From Vibrio sp. 10N.261.45.E2 (GTDB lineage: Bacteria > Pseudomonadota > Gammaproteobacteria > Enterobacterales > Vibrionaceae): a stretch of DNA of 64,000 nucleotides. The position numbers and the translations under genes are program-made. The first letter of the stretch is position 1; each line of letters opens with the position of its first letter. This document shows, piece by piece, positions 29,625 through 38,640 of the stretch. The DNA is taken from positions 69,184 through 133,183 of the forward strand of contig NZ_MCZZ01000123.1 in the NCBI RefSeq assembly GCF_002875705.1. Direction: 5' to 3'. The notes beneath the pieces are model-generated. The model made no database searches. It saw nothing but the letters and a program-made list of their open reading frames with translations, and had not been told where the DNA came from.

Positions 29625-31223
29625 TTAACTCAAAGCACTTTGATGCTTAACCAATTGATTTTCTGTTCGTAAACCTAGCAATAAGCTTAGGCACATAAGC
29701 AATAATATGAAGGCAAATGGTAGCGCCATCGATACTGTTCCAGCTTGCAGTGCTTGAATAGATTCAGTACCACCAACCCACAATAGAACCGCTGCAATCG
29801 CGCCGCCCATCAACGCCCAAAATACGCGTTGTGGAACAGGTGCATCGACTTTACCACCAGAAGTAATGCTATCGATAACCAATGAACCTGAGTCTGAAGA
29901 GGTGATAAAGAACACCATAATCAAACCAATCGAAACTACTGAGAGCACAGAGCTCATTGGCAACGCATCGTAAGTATGGAACAGAGAAAGTGTAATATCT
30001 TGCAGACCATTCACACCAATCTCGCCCACCTTGTTCGCTACTTGGTCAATCGCGATGCCACCGAAAATAGCCATCCAAATGATGATGACTGTCGTTGGGA
30101 TGAACAGCACCGCAACGATAAATTCACGAATCGTACGACCTTTAGATATACGAGCGATAAACATGCCAACGAATGGAGACCAAGACATCCACCATGCCCA
30201 ATAGAATACGGTCCAACCTTGCATCCAAGTTTCATCATCACGACCATGAGGATTACTTAGAGGAATAAAGTTTTCAATGTAGCCCATTAGTGCGGTTGGG
30301 ATTGCTTTAATGCCCGCCATGCCACCAGCGATGGTAACAAAAATAAGCAAACCCAAAGCGACCAACATATTGACGTTACTCAGAACCTTCACACCGCCAT
30401 TGATGCCGCAAACCACTGACATTGTCGCCAAGCAAGTGACCACTGCGATAACAATCAGCTGCATGCCAATACCGCCATCGGTACCAAACACATGGTTAAT
30501 ACCACTTGTTGCTTGTTGAGCACCTAAGCCCAATGAAGTGGCAAGACCAAATAGCGTTGCAAGCACAGCAACGATATCAACAATATGACCAAACCAACCC
30601 CAAGTTCTATCGCCCAAGATTGGGTAGAAAATAGAACGGATTGAAAGTGGCAAACCTTTATTGAAGGTAAAGAAGGCAAGCGCTAGAGCAACAACGGCGT
30701 AAATAGCCCAGCCGTGAAGACCCCAGTTGTAGATAGTTGCGCCGAGCGCCAACTTAGCCGCTTCAGGTGAGTAAGCTTCGACACCTAATGGCGTTTCATA
30801 CCAGCCTGTGAAGTAAGCTACAGGTTCAGCGACACCCCAGAACATTAAACCAATACCCATTCCCGCTGCGAATAACATCGACACCCAAGACAGGTTTGAG
30901 TGCTCTGCTTTGGCATCATTGCCACCAATACGTATCTTGCCATACGGGGAGACAATGAGGGCAAAACAGAAAATTACGAAGATGTTTGCTGCCCACATGA
31001 AGAAACCATCGAAATTACCGATGACTTTCCATTTGATTCCATCAAGCGCCGCTTTTGCGGTTTCTGAATCTGCGACTAGAAGTGCAATCAGGAAGAGAAT
31101 GATCGCTCCTGCACTGATTCCAAATACTGGGTTATGTACATCAAAACCCCATTTCTGAACGTTATCTTGTCCTACTGTATAATCGGTATTTTCAATACTA
31201 TACCTATCTTTTACAGGCTCCAT
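29625..31223 (-). CDS. BCCT-family transporter, tandem paralogue
   Basis: A 532-residue betaine/choline/carnitine-type symporter. Its N-terminus (DYTVGQDNVQKWGFDVHNPV) is identical to that of the 27782-29353 gene and the family signature is the same (GLMFWGVAEPVAYFTGW; WTVFYWAWWMSWSPFVGMFI). The C-terminal tail is longer (ENQLVKHQSALS). The pair looks like a tandem duplication that has diverged, probably for separate substrates or different control by salt. Substrate unknown. Confidence 0.9.
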   Translation of the reverse strand: MEPVKDRYSIENTDYTVGQDNVQKWGFDVHNPVFGISAGAIILFLIALLVADSETAKAALDGIKWKVIGNFDGFFMWAANIFVIFCFALIVSPYGKIRIGGNDAKAEHSNLSWVSMLFAAGMGIGLMFWGVAEPVAYFTGWYETPLGVEAYSPEAAKLALGATIYNWGLHGWAIYAVVALALAFFTFNKGLPLSIRSIFYPILGDRTWGWFGHIVDIVAVLATLFGLATSLGLGAQQATSGINHVFGTDGGIGMQLIVIAVVTCLATMSVVCGINGGVKVLSNVNMLVALGLLIFVTIAGGMAGIKAIPTALMGYIENFIPLSNPHGRDDETWMQGWTVFYWAWWMSWSPFVGMFIARISKGRTIREFIVAVLFIPTTVIIIWMAIFGGIAIDQVANKVGEIGVNGLQDITLSLFHTYDALPMSSVLSVVSIGLIMVFFITSSDSGSLVIDSITSGGKVDAPVPQRVFWALMGGAIAAVLLWVGGTESIQALQAGTVSMALPFAFILLLMCLSLLLGLRTENQLVKHQSALS

Positions 31224-31315
31224 GCTTCCTCTCTAATTTGCAGCGCACAGTTTGCAACATTGCATTCGGCACTTAAATTTCGAAAAGAAGAATATCAACC
31301 TGTCACAAAAATACT

Positions 31316-31339
31316 AAAAAAACCTCCGTAAAGGAGGCC
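31316..31339 (-). terminator. Terminator of the two-component unit
   Basis: CCTCC (31323-31327) pairs with GGAGG (31333-31337) around GTAAA. The minus strand then reads TTTTTTTAG. Confidence 0.8.
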
Positions 31340-31340
31340 T

Positions 31341-31383
31341 AAATTACACATTTAGTAATTAAATTACACATTTAATGTAATTT
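31341..31383. repeat. 14-bp direct repeat with overlapping hairpin
   Basis: AAATTACACATTTA occurs at 31341-31354 and 31361-31374 (20-bp period). The second copy also forms AAATTACA/TGTAATTT (31361-31368 with 31376-31383). It lies between the response-regulator stop and its terminator. Role unknown. Confidence 0.55.
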
Positions 31384-31392
31384 AGCGTAAAA

Positions 31393-32031
31393 TCAGTCCA
31401 CAAGCCCGGAGTTGACCGCGTACTTAGCAAGCTCTGCTGTAGAGTGAATATCGAGCTTATGCTTAATATTTTGTCGATGGGTTTCTACCGTTCGATAGCT
31501 GATATTCAGTGCCTTCGCGACTTCTTTACTGCTCTCCCCTTTTGCGACTAATTTCAGCACCGCTTCTTCACGTCTACTCAATGGATTCTTAACGGACGGC
31601 GTTGGAGTAATCGGCTGAGTAAACAAATTCTGCGTTACTTTTTCACAGAAATAGGTCGAGCCTTGATTGACCGTTTTGATTGCCTGCACCATTTTTTCAG
31701 CCGAGATCTCTTTCAACATGTAGCCGACTGCACCCGACTGCATCACCTTCATGATGTATTCACGGTTGTTATGCATGGTCAGCATCAACACCTTAGCTTC
31801 AGGGTCTTCTTCTTTAATCAAGTGGGTCGCATCAATACCATTCATGATCGGCATGCTGATATCCATCAACACCACATCAGGGTGCAGAGTCTTAACTATC
31901 TCTACCGCTTCTAGCCCATTGCTAGCCGTACCTATCACGCTAATATCTGGCTCGAGTTCCAATCTCGCCATAAAGCCATCCAGTACCACTTGGTGATCGT
32001 CAGCGATCACAACTCGAATAACTTCACTCAT
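31393..32031 (-). CDS. LuxR/NarL-type response regulator
   Basis: A 212-residue response regulator. The receiver has the acidic pair D11-D12, the phosphoacceptor D57 (VLMDISMPIMNG) and the conserved lysine in MLKE. The C-terminal LuxR-type helix-turn-helix is clear (LSRREEAVLKLVAKGESS, KALNISYRTVETHRQNI). It overlaps the histidine-kinase gene by 8 bp, forming one transcript and a cognate pair. The likely targets are the TRAP genes just upstream, where a repeated TACGYAG motif lies before dctP. Confidence 0.9.
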   Translation of the reverse strand: MSEVIRVVIADDHQVVLDGFMARLELEPDISVIGTASNGLEAVEIVKTLHPDVVLMDISMPIMNGIDATHLIKEEDPEAKVLMLTMHNNREYIMKVMQSGAVGYMLKEISAEKMVQAIKTVNQGSTYFCEKVTQNLFTQPITPTPSVKNPLSRREEAVLKLVAKGESSKEVAKALNISYRTVETHRQNIKHKLDIHSTAELAKYAVNSGLVD

Positions 32032-33379
32032 TCATTAATCCCTCTAGTGTCAGTAACACCGTAATTTCCGTTCCGAGGCCAATCTCACTCATCAGTTCAA
32101 AATCACCGCCGATGAACTCCACTCGCTCTCTCATGTTCCGCAGCCCGATCCCTCGTTTTTCCATCGCTTTATAGGTGTTGAAACCGACACCATTATCTTG
32201 AATCAGTAATTGCAGTACATTGCCAATTTGCTGCGCGATAACCCTTACTTTGGTCGCTTGTGCGTGTTTCTCTATGTTATTCAATGACTCTTGCACCACT
32301 CGATACAAGGTTGTCGCGGCTTCAGATTTCAACTTACCCTGTTGAGTACTAAACAAGGTTTCCACCTCAATACCCGAGTGCGCCTGAAAATCTAACAACA
32401 AGGAAGACAATGCAGCTTCTAAGCCTATGTCATCCAATGAACTTGGCCGAAGTTGATGCGAGATATGCCTCACTTCTTCTATCGCCCGCATCAGTGAATG
32501 CTGCGATTTATTCAAATGTGCTTTAAGGTCTTCATTTTGCAGCTTATTACCGAGCAGTTCTAAGTGGCAACGACTCGACACTAATAATTGGTTAATACCA
32601 TCATGTAACTCACGTGCGAGATGCTTCTTCTCGTCTTCTTGGAACATCACCGTCTTATGCGCCAGCTCCTTCAAGTTGTTATCCGCGATCCTGTGTTCAT
32701 GCATATTAATGGCCAAGGTCAGCACGATAATGACCGCAACCGTCACGCTCAGAATCACCACAATCGAAAAGAACGTGGTTTCAATATTCTTGTTAATTGC
32801 AGCCTGCATCGATGCTACTTCTTGATGGACGTCTTCAATATATAAGCCAGTGCCAATCATCCAGTCCCATCGCTCTAACCATGCGGCATAACTCAGCTTA
32901 GACACCACCTCGCCCGTCGAAGGCTTTTGCCACAAATACTGGTGAAATCCACCTCCGGTTTGCGCCTCTCTTAAGAGAGCTTCTATCAGAAAGTCGCCAT
33001 CTTCATCTTGCAGTTGGAGTAAATTTTGACCAATCAATTCGGGTTGTATTGGATGAACCAAGTTGGTCCCGTGGCGGTCGTATGCAAAGAAATAACCATC
33101 AGAACCATATCTAAGTTTAGACAATATGGTTCGAACTTCTTTTTTGGCTTGGGCTTCTTGGATATTGGGGTCGTTATAAACGTGTTCTATGGCATCGAAC
33201 GCCAGATCAACCGTGTCTTTGAGGGCGTTTTCACGCGACTTGATTAAGCTGTCTCTAAAGATCTCAACTTCTTTAGCGCCTAACGTCTTGGTCTGGTGCA
33301 GCGAGATCCAGCTAATACTCGCCGTTACGAGCAGCAACGGGAGCAATGTCAGCAAAATCAGTTTGGCTTTTAGAGGCAT
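32024..33379 (-). CDS. Cache-domain histidine kinase of the NarX/HisKA_3 type
   Basis: The 451-residue kinase has an N-terminal span (about 7-26), a periplasmic single-Cache domain (about 30-185; DGYFFAYDRHGTNLVHP and WLERWDWMIGTGLYIEDV), a second span, then a HisKA_3 dimerisation domain with the phospho-site LARELHDGINQLL and an HATPase domain (NNIEKHAQA, GIGLRNMRERVE). sCache_2 domains often bind small organic acids such as pyruvate or propionate, which fits the neighbouring TRAP transporter. It is cotranscribed with the response regulator. Confidence 0.88.
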   Translation of the reverse strand: MPLKAKLILLTLLPLLLVTASISWISLHQTKTLGAKEVEIFRDSLIKSRENALKDTVDLAFDAIEHVYNDPNIQEAQAKKEVRTILSKLRYGSDGYFFAYDRHGTNLVHPIQPELIGQNLLQLQDEDGDFLIEALLREAQTGGGFHQYLWQKPSTGEVVSKLSYAAWLERWDWMIGTGLYIEDVHQEVASMQAAINKNIETTFFSIVVILSVTVAVIIVLTLAINMHEHRIADNNLKELAHKTVMFQEDEKKHLARELHDGINQLLVSSRCHLELLGNKLQNEDLKAHLNKSQHSLMRAIEEVRHISHQLRPSSLDDIGLEAALSSLLLDFQAHSGIEVETLFSTQQGKLKSEAATTLYRVVQESLNNIEKHAQATKVRVIAQQIGNVLQLLIQDNGVGFNTYKAMEKRGIGLRNMRERVEFIGGDFELMSEIGLGTEITVLLTLEGLMNE

Positions 33380-33394
33380 TCCTTTCCCTCACAA

Positions 33395-33427
33395 AAAACG
33401 GCTTACTGAACATCAATAAGCCGTTTT
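33395..33427 (-). terminator. Terminator between TRAP operon and two-component genes
   Basis: AAAACGGCTTA and TAAGCCGTTTT (33395-33405 with 33417-33427) form an 11-bp stem, with TTTTTTG on the minus strand. It separates the kinase gene from dctM. Confidence 0.85.
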
Positions 33428-33483
33428 ACTTTATCAAGTTATGGATAGCCGTTGAAACATATCATTCACATTCTTGGCTTCAC

Positions 33484-34767
33484 TCACATTCCATAGAAAG
33501 AAGGGAAAGCGAGAAGTGATCCAAGTACGAGGATTTGAATCAGAATGAATGGCATCACACCGCGGTAGATATCTTTCGTTGTAACGCCTTTTGGTGCCAC
33601 GCCTTTTAGGTAAAACAGGCTAAAACCAAATGGCGGCGTTAAGAATGAGGTTTGTAGGTTCATCGCAATAAGGATAGCGAACCAAGTCATGTTGATGCCC
33701 ATCAGTTCAGCAACAGGCGCAATGATCGGAACGATGATGAAACAGATTTCAACAAAGTCGATGAAGAAACCAAGAATCAGAATCACCAACATAGTAATGA
33801 TCAAGAAGCCCCATTTCTCACCTGGCAACTGCAGCATCCACTCTTCAACCAGATAATCACCGCCAGTATAAGTAAACGCCATCGAGAATGCCGTGGCACC
33901 AAGCAAGATAGCAAATACCATTGCCGTGACTTTCACCGTTTCTTTGGACGCTTCATACACCATCGACCAGCTGAATTGACCGTACAGCAAAGCAAGTACC
34001 ATAGCACCCGCACCACCTAATGCAGCAGACTCTGTTGGCGTAGCAACACCCGCAAAGATTGAACCCAGCACGACAATGATTAGCGCTAAAGGTGGAAGAA
34101 TCGCTTTTAGTGCATTAAACACTTCTTGTTTGCGGCTGATTGAATCGTCACGCTCAATTGGCTGAGCCGCTTCAGGGTGCAGTTTTGCGTATATCAGGAT
34201 ATAGACAATGTAAGCGCCGACTAGCATCACGCCCGGCCAAATCGCTGCTTGGAACAAGTCCCCTACAGGCACACCCAATACGTCACCCAACAGAATCAAT
34301 ACGATGGATGGCGGAATGATTTGCCCTAACGTACCAGACGCACAGATAGTGCCGCACGCTAAGCCCTTGTCGTAGTTGTACTTGAGCATAACTGGCAAAG
34401 AGATAAGTCCCATTGCAACCACAGAAGCACCAACCACGCCGGTTGAAGCAGCAAGCAGAGAACCTACTAACACGGTTGAAATTGCGATACCACCACGAAC
34501 TCCACCAAACAGTCGTCCCATAGACTCAAGCAACTGTTCGGCAAGCTTAGTCTTTTGCAGAACAAGCCCCATGAAAACAAACAATGGAACGGCCATCAGC
34601 ACCGTGTTTTCCATGATTGATTGAATTCGATATGGCATGAAGGCAAACATTTCGATGCCCTCAGCCCAAACACCAAAGATTAACGCAATACCACCAAAGG
34701 TGAACGCTACAGGGAAGCCAAGTAAAAGTGCAAACAAGGCTACGAAAAACATTACTATTCCAATCAT
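33484..34767 (-). CDS. dctM: TRAP transporter large membrane subunit DctM
   Basis: The 427-residue large permease subunit has about 12 spans and carries the sodium/substrate path of the tripartite ATP-independent transporter. Typical stretches include GFPVAFTFGGIALIFG (near 18-33), LAASTGVVGASVVAMGLISLP and the family segment SLLLPPFG-like LQTSFLTPPFGFSLFYLKG (about 371-389). It lies ten bases after dctQ and ends at a terminator before the kinase gene. Confidence 0.92.
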   Translation of the reverse strand: MIGIVMFFVALFALLLGFPVAFTFGGIALIFGVWAEGIEMFAFMPYRIQSIMENTVLMAVPLFVFMGLVLQKTKLAEQLLESMGRLFGGVRGGIAISTVLVGSLLAASTGVVGASVVAMGLISLPVMLKYNYDKGLACGTICASGTLGQIIPPSIVLILLGDVLGVPVGDLFQAAIWPGVMLVGAYIVYILIYAKLHPEAAQPIERDDSISRKQEVFNALKAILPPLALIIVVLGSIFAGVATPTESAALGGAGAMVLALLYGQFSWSMVYEASKETVKVTAMVFAILLGATAFSMAFTYTGGDYLVEEWMLQLPGEKWGFLIITMLVILILGFFIDFVEICFIIVPIIAPVAELMGINMTWFAILIAMNLQTSFLTPPFGFSLFYLKGVAPKGVTTKDIYRGVMPFILIQILVLGSLLAFPSFYGM

Positions 34768-34776
34768 GTTCAGCCT

Positions 34777-35322
34777 CTACTTGTTTTTTGTATGAAGATT
34801 GTTGGCATGGATAAGGTGGGGATTAAAAATCTTGTTCAGTGAATGCAAGATCAAGCCCACGCCACTCAGTGCCATTAAGAAGAATGACAATGGGATCATA
34901 GCTTTGATGATCCAGCGATATGGCAAGCCACCTGGGTCACCCGAGGTTTCGCCAAGATCATAGCTCTCTTTGGCAACATCAATACCAAACCAAGCGACTA
35001 ACAAACAGAAAGGCATCAGAAAAATCAGTGTGCCGAGCAGGTCAATAATAGCTTGCGCCTTAAAACTCAGTTGCTCGTAGAACACATCCACTCGAACATG
35101 GCCACCAGCCTTGATGGCATAAGGAACACCTAACAGGAAAACGGCTGAAAAAAGATGCCATTCCATCTCTTGGAAGGCGATTGAGACATCATTGAAGGCA
35201 TATCTCATGACAACGTCATACACAACGTTAGCGATAAGTAGAATAAACAACATACTGGAAAGCCATCCCAGAGCATCACCGATACGATTAAACAGGCGTT
35301 CAATATAAATTAGACTTCGCAT
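34777..35322 (-). CDS. dctQ: TRAP transporter small membrane subunit DctQ
   Basis: The 181-residue protein has four predicted spans and matches the DctQ family (AFNDVSIAFQEMEWHLFSAVFLLGVPYAIKAGGHVRVDVFY, read over about 43-83). It couples to the large subunit. GGAG six bases upstream supports the ATG at 35322 over another ATG four codons earlier. A long inverted repeat lies in the gap to dctP, perhaps controlling the ratio of binding protein to permease. Confidence 0.9.
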   Translation of the reverse strand: MRSLIYIERLFNRIGDALGWLSSMLFILLIANVVYDVVMRYAFNDVSIAFQEMEWHLFSAVFLLGVPYAIKAGGHVRVDVFYEQLSFKAQAIIDLLGTLIFLMPFCLLVAWFGIDVAKESYDLGETSGDPGGLPYRWIIKAMIPLSFFLMALSGVGLILHSLNKIFNPHLIHANNLHTKNK

Positions 35323-35450
35323 TCCCGACTCCATGGAATTTGAAAAGACATCGCGCAGTACAGCTAACCCAACTAAAAACGATTCAGTTTATAGCTAACA
35401 ATAGGCACAACGTAGAAAGGGTTCTTGGGCATTTAATTATTATGGTTAAA

Positions 35451-35506
35451 ATGAACCCGCCGCTTAGTCACTCTTAGTTTCCTAACAAGAAAAGCTTTGG
35501 GTTCAT
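35451..35506 (-). other. Long stem-loop between dctP and dctQ
   Basis: ATGAACCC (35451-35458) is the inverse of GGGTTCAT (35499-35506) across 40 nt, followed on the minus strand by TTTTAA. It may act as a leaky attenuator that keeps the binding protein more abundant than the membrane subunits. Confidence 0.45.
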
Positions 35507-35531
35507 TTAGCTTCAGTTCAACAACTGTCGA

Positions 35532-36626
35532 TTATTTCGCTTGGCTATTTAGATAAGCTCTGTGTGAAATATCCGTCCATGAACGTACTTGCTCCAGGTA
35601 GTTAGCTTGAGAAGCTTGAATCTCTTTTGCCAACTCATCTTTCTCAGCATGTGCAGCAAGTAGGCGATCGTTCGCTTCTTTCAGTGCCGACATTACTTCA
35701 GGCGGGAAATCTTTCACTTGTACATCTGGGTATTCTGTTTTCATTGAAACCCAGTTCTTGCCACTTTCGTGCGTTGCTTGTGTGTACATGTCGTAAGCTG
35801 CTGTACGCATTGCAACACGCAAGATCTCTTGCAGGTCTTCAGGAAGCTTGTTCCATGTGCGCTTGTTCACTAGGAATTGAAGCTCTGAACCCGGCTCGTG
35901 CCAACCTGTGTAGTAGTACGGCGCAATTTTGTGGAAACCCATACGTAAATCAAGTGAAGGACCTACCCACTCTAAGGCGTCGATTGTGCGGCGCTCCAAA
36001 GACGTGTAAAGCTCACCTGGGGCAATGTTCGTCGGTTTAGCACCAAGCTCAGCTAGGATTTCACCCGCAAAGCCAGGGATTCGCATTTTCAGACCTTGTA
36101 GATCTTCAACGCTGTTGATCTCTTTTTGAAACCAACCACCCATCTGAATATCCGTGTTACCACCAGGGAAAGACATCAAGTTGTGCGGAGAGTAAACCTG
36201 CTCCATCAACTCCATACCACCACCGTGATAGAACCAAGCGTATTGTTCTGCTGGCGTCATACCGAAAGGCATAGAAGTGAAGTAAAGCGTGTTTGGAACT
36301 TTACCTTTCCAGTAGTAAGAGCCAGAGTGACCCATGTCGTATTGACCAGACTTAACCATGTCAAAAACGCCAAGAGGTGCTTTGTGTTTGTTTGCTGAAT
36401 CGATTCTGATTTGCAGTCGACCATTCGACATCTTCTCAGCCATCGCTGCCATGTTTTTGGTTGCATCACCGAAAACTGGGAAGTTTGGTCCCCATGTTTC
36501 CGCAAGTTTTAAACGGTAAACCTTATCAGCGGCTGTAGCACCAGTAGCGACCAAAGCTAAACAAGCCGCAGCGGTTACTGCAACGTTCTTAAAAACTCGT
36601 GTGAGGGAGTTAGAAATGAGACTCAT
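35532..36626 (-). CDS. dctP: TRAP transporter periplasmic substrate-binding protein DctP
   Basis: A 364-residue DctP-family binding protein with a cleavable signal peptide (MSLISNSLTRVFKN...ALVATGATA, about 1-31). It resembles the TakP-like group for 2-oxo acids: GGWFQKEINSVEDLQGLKMRIPG-like stretch (about 165-187), GELYTSLERRTIDALEWVGP with the Glu-Trp of the ligand/sodium pocket, and YYYTGWHEPG. AAAGGA seven bases upstream supports the ATG at 36626. The 2-oxo-acid or organic-acid substrate is inferred. Confidence 0.88.
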   Translation of the reverse strand: MSLISNSLTRVFKNVAVTAAACLALVATGATAADKVYRLKLAETWGPNFPVFGDATKNMAAMAEKMSNGRLQIRIDSANKHKAPLGVFDMVKSGQYDMGHSGSYYWKGKVPNTLYFTSMPFGMTPAEQYAWFYHGGGMELMEQVYSPHNLMSFPGGNTDIQMGGWFQKEINSVEDLQGLKMRIPGFAGEILAELGAKPTNIAPGELYTSLERRTIDALEWVGPSLDLRMGFHKIAPYYYTGWHEPGSELQFLVNKRTWNKLPEDLQEILRVAMRTAAYDMYTQATHESGKNWVSMKTEYPDVQVKDFPPEVMSALKEANDRLLAAHAEKDELAKEIQASQANYLEQVRSWTDISHRAYLNSQAK

Positions 36627-36737
36627 GTTCACGTCCTTTGTTGGGTTAACACTCTTTCTATGAGCATTTTTAATGATTCAACATAAGAGTGCACCGTGAT
36701 GAGGCAACAAGATATCAGGGTGAGCACGCACGACGGA

Positions 36738-36784
36738 TGCGTACAAACTGCGTATTAGACCAAAGAATTACGTAGAACTACGTA
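36738..36784 (-). promoter_or_regulatory. Duplicated operator module upstream of dctP
   Basis: On the minus strand two near-copies of one 16-17 bp module follow each other: TACGTAGTTCTACGTA (36784-36769) and TACGCAGTTTGTACGCA (36754-36738). The four TACGYA hexamers begin about 10, 20 and 11 bp apart, so all face the same side of the helix. This is the expected layout for cooperative binding by a response regulator such as the LuxR-type one in this locus. The repeat is seen; the binding protein is inferred. Confidence 0.65.
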
Positions 36785-37055
36785 GGAGATAGTCTATTGA
36801 TGTCGATTTTAAAGGATTAAGCTCATTCACTAGGAAAATACTTATTGATAAATACCTAAGTATTATTAATTAAATACTGTTAACAATTGATTGCCATTTC
36901 GTGATGCAGCTCTATTGATGACTGCGTTTTTGCCATTGATACGCCCTACTTTAGTGCTTGCCGATGAGAAACAGAGCCAAGTATTACCATGATTAAGTGA
37001 AGCGGAAATCTTAAAGAATAAGGGTGAAATTATATTTAGCATTATCTTTCAGGTA
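36785..37055. other. Intergenic region upstream of the TRAP operon
   Basis: I see no ORF, repeat or strong hairpin here. It is A+T-rich and may hold the distal part of the dctP control region. Confidence 0.3.
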
Positions 37056-37081
37056 CAAAAAAGCCTCGATAATCGAGGCTT
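37054..37081 (-). terminator. Terminator of the H1-like gene
   Basis: AAGCCTCGA (37061-37069) pairs with TCGAGGCTT (37073-37081), with TTTTTTG on the minus strand. Confidence 0.9.
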
Positions 37082-37115
37082 AAAAACTTAACGAAGCGAA
37101 TGTAATCCCACAGGA

Positions 37116-37508
37116 TTAGATAGCTTTGTAGATAACCTTGTTACCTGCTAGCTGCTCTTTCGCTACTAGGTTTTCTTCAAGAAGTTTTTTCAATGCGCCT
37201 GTTGCCCATGAAGCTGCTTTCGCGTCTTCTTGACCAGCTGCTAGGCCGATACCTTTAGGGTTAATGCCTTCAGCATTGCTAACAACGATGTCTAGAACTT
37301 GTTGTTGCTTAGGAGTCAGTGCTACTGCAACTTCTTTAGTTGCTGCTACTGTTTTCTCTACCGCTGGTTTTGCTGCTACAGTTTTTTCTGCTACAACTTT
37401 CTCTGCGACAGGCTTCGCTTTTTTCGGCGTTGCCACTGCTTTAACTACAGCCGCTTTAGTGCGTTTCTGCAGTTTAGCCTGCACCTTACGCTTATGAGCA
37501 AGTCTCAT
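37116..37508 (-). CDS. Histone H1-like tail fused to a winged-helix domain
   Basis: The 130-residue protein has two parts. Residues 1-60 are low-complexity and rich in Lys, Ala and Val, with repeats of AEK and VAAK (KRTKAAVVKAVATPKKAK, VAEKVVAEKTVAAKPAVEK), like histone H1 tails. Residues 62-130 look like a MarR-type winged helix (LTPKQQQVLDIVVSNAEGIN, GALKKLLEENLVAKEQ). It probably binds DNA broadly, as a nucleoid protein or regulator. The repeat length could vary between strains. GGAG nine bases upstream supports the start. Confidence 0.72.
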   Translation of the reverse strand: MRLAHKRKVQAKLQKRTKAAVVKAVATPKKAKPVAEKVVAEKTVAAKPAVEKTVAATKEVAVALTPKQQQVLDIVVSNAEGINPKGIGLAAGQEDAKAASWATGALKKLLEENLVAKEQLAGNKVIYKAI

Positions 37509-37728
37509 TGAATATTTCTCCAGTTCACTGCTCTTTTCGCAGTGGTGAAAATTTGAAGCGCGATTTATACCAAAAAATAGGAGCTATTTGTAGAGTGAAG
37601 CGCCGAAAGTCGACGAAAAATACCGATATTGTCTACTAGCGTCTATTATTTAAACATCGACTTATCAATTCAGGGTCATATACACTGGTTATCCATCCAG
37701 ACAAAAATATGAAAACTTGGTGTTGCCT

Positions 37729-38529
37729 ATGGACACTCGTCATCTTACTAATTTCTCTTTGCCTTCTTTCACTCGTTCGTACCGTATTCTCGCCGTTATT
37801 CTAGGCTTCATTTGCTTAATCGTTGCGCTATACAGTGACAATCCAAAGTTACTGATCGTAGGTCCTTTTTGCAGTATTGCCCTTCTCGGAACCGGTTATT
37901 ATTTGATGCTGCGCAGCCGAGTGATGTTCACACTCACCCCGACTCATTTTCAGCAGCATTTCTATAAAGGTGGCTGGGTTTTAAAATGGAGCAACATCCA
38001 AAAGATTGGTCTTTGTACTTATGAACAAGATGGTTGGCATCAGCCCTTACCTTGGATCGGAATTAAGGTAAAAGAGTACTCACCATACCTAGATTCGATC
38101 TGCCCTAAAATCACTTGTGAATTATTACTAAGCCAACGAGCACTTTTATACTTAGGAGCCAAACAGGCGGGAAAAGAGTCGAACTTTGAAGATATGGTTC
38201 TCGATTCATCACATTACTACGCACGTTGCACTGAGAGTGGCTGTGTGGAACTGAGCCAATACAAAGAGTCGCAGAATACCGACGACGTTGATTTCAGCGA
38301 TAACCAATCACAGAGCAGCCTTGATTCGTCTAATGAAACAAACAGTCAAAACGCAGTCATTAAGGACTATTCTGGATTACAGGCGATGCTTGCCAATAGG
38401 ATGAAGTATCAAAGAGGTTTCCATGGTTATGATATTTTCATATCAACTCATGATTTGAATATTAGTGGAGAAGAGTTTGTGGGATTGGCTCGACGCTACT
38501 TGGCTGCCTCTGAGCGTCTTTCGGATTAA
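37729..38529 (+). CDS. DUF2982-like membrane protein
   Basis: The 266-residue protein has two N-terminal spans (about 19-37 and 44-62), a beta-rich middle (MFTLTPTHFQQHFYKGGWVLKWSNI, resembling a PH-like fold), and an acidic Ser/Asn/Gln-rich linker (about 180-210) before a helical C-terminus. I place it in DUF2982, a group known mainly from Vibrio and relatives, with moderate confidence. The start at 37729 is the first ATG; upstream TTG codons have no ribosome site. Function unknown. Confidence 0.65.
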   Translation: MDTRHLTNFSLPSFTRSYRILAVILGFICLIVALYSDNPKLLIVGPFCSIALLGTGYYLMLRSRVMFTLTPTHFQQHFYKGGWVLKWSNIQKIGLCTYEQDGWHQPLPWIGIKVKEYSPYLDSICPKITCELLLSQRALLYLGAKQAGKESNFEDMVLDSSHYYARCTESGCVELSQYKESQNTDDVDFSDNQSQSSLDSSNETNSQNAVIKDYSGLQAMLANRMKYQRGFHGYDIFISTHDLNISGEEFVGLARRYLAASERLSD

Positions 38530-38554
38530 GGCTTACCAATAAGTTTTCATGCAA

Positions 38555-38592
38555 TAAAAAAGCTTAGCTTTCAAAAGAAAAACTAAGCTTCA
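38555..38592. terminator. Bidirectional terminator
   Basis: AAGCTTAG (38560-38567) pairs with CTAAGCTT (38583-38590), flanked by A- and T-rich sequence, between convergent genes. Confidence 0.75.
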
Positions 38593-38640
38593 TTTTCAAT
38601 CAATCGACACGAATAATCGGGCGGTTAATCAAAGGGTTAA

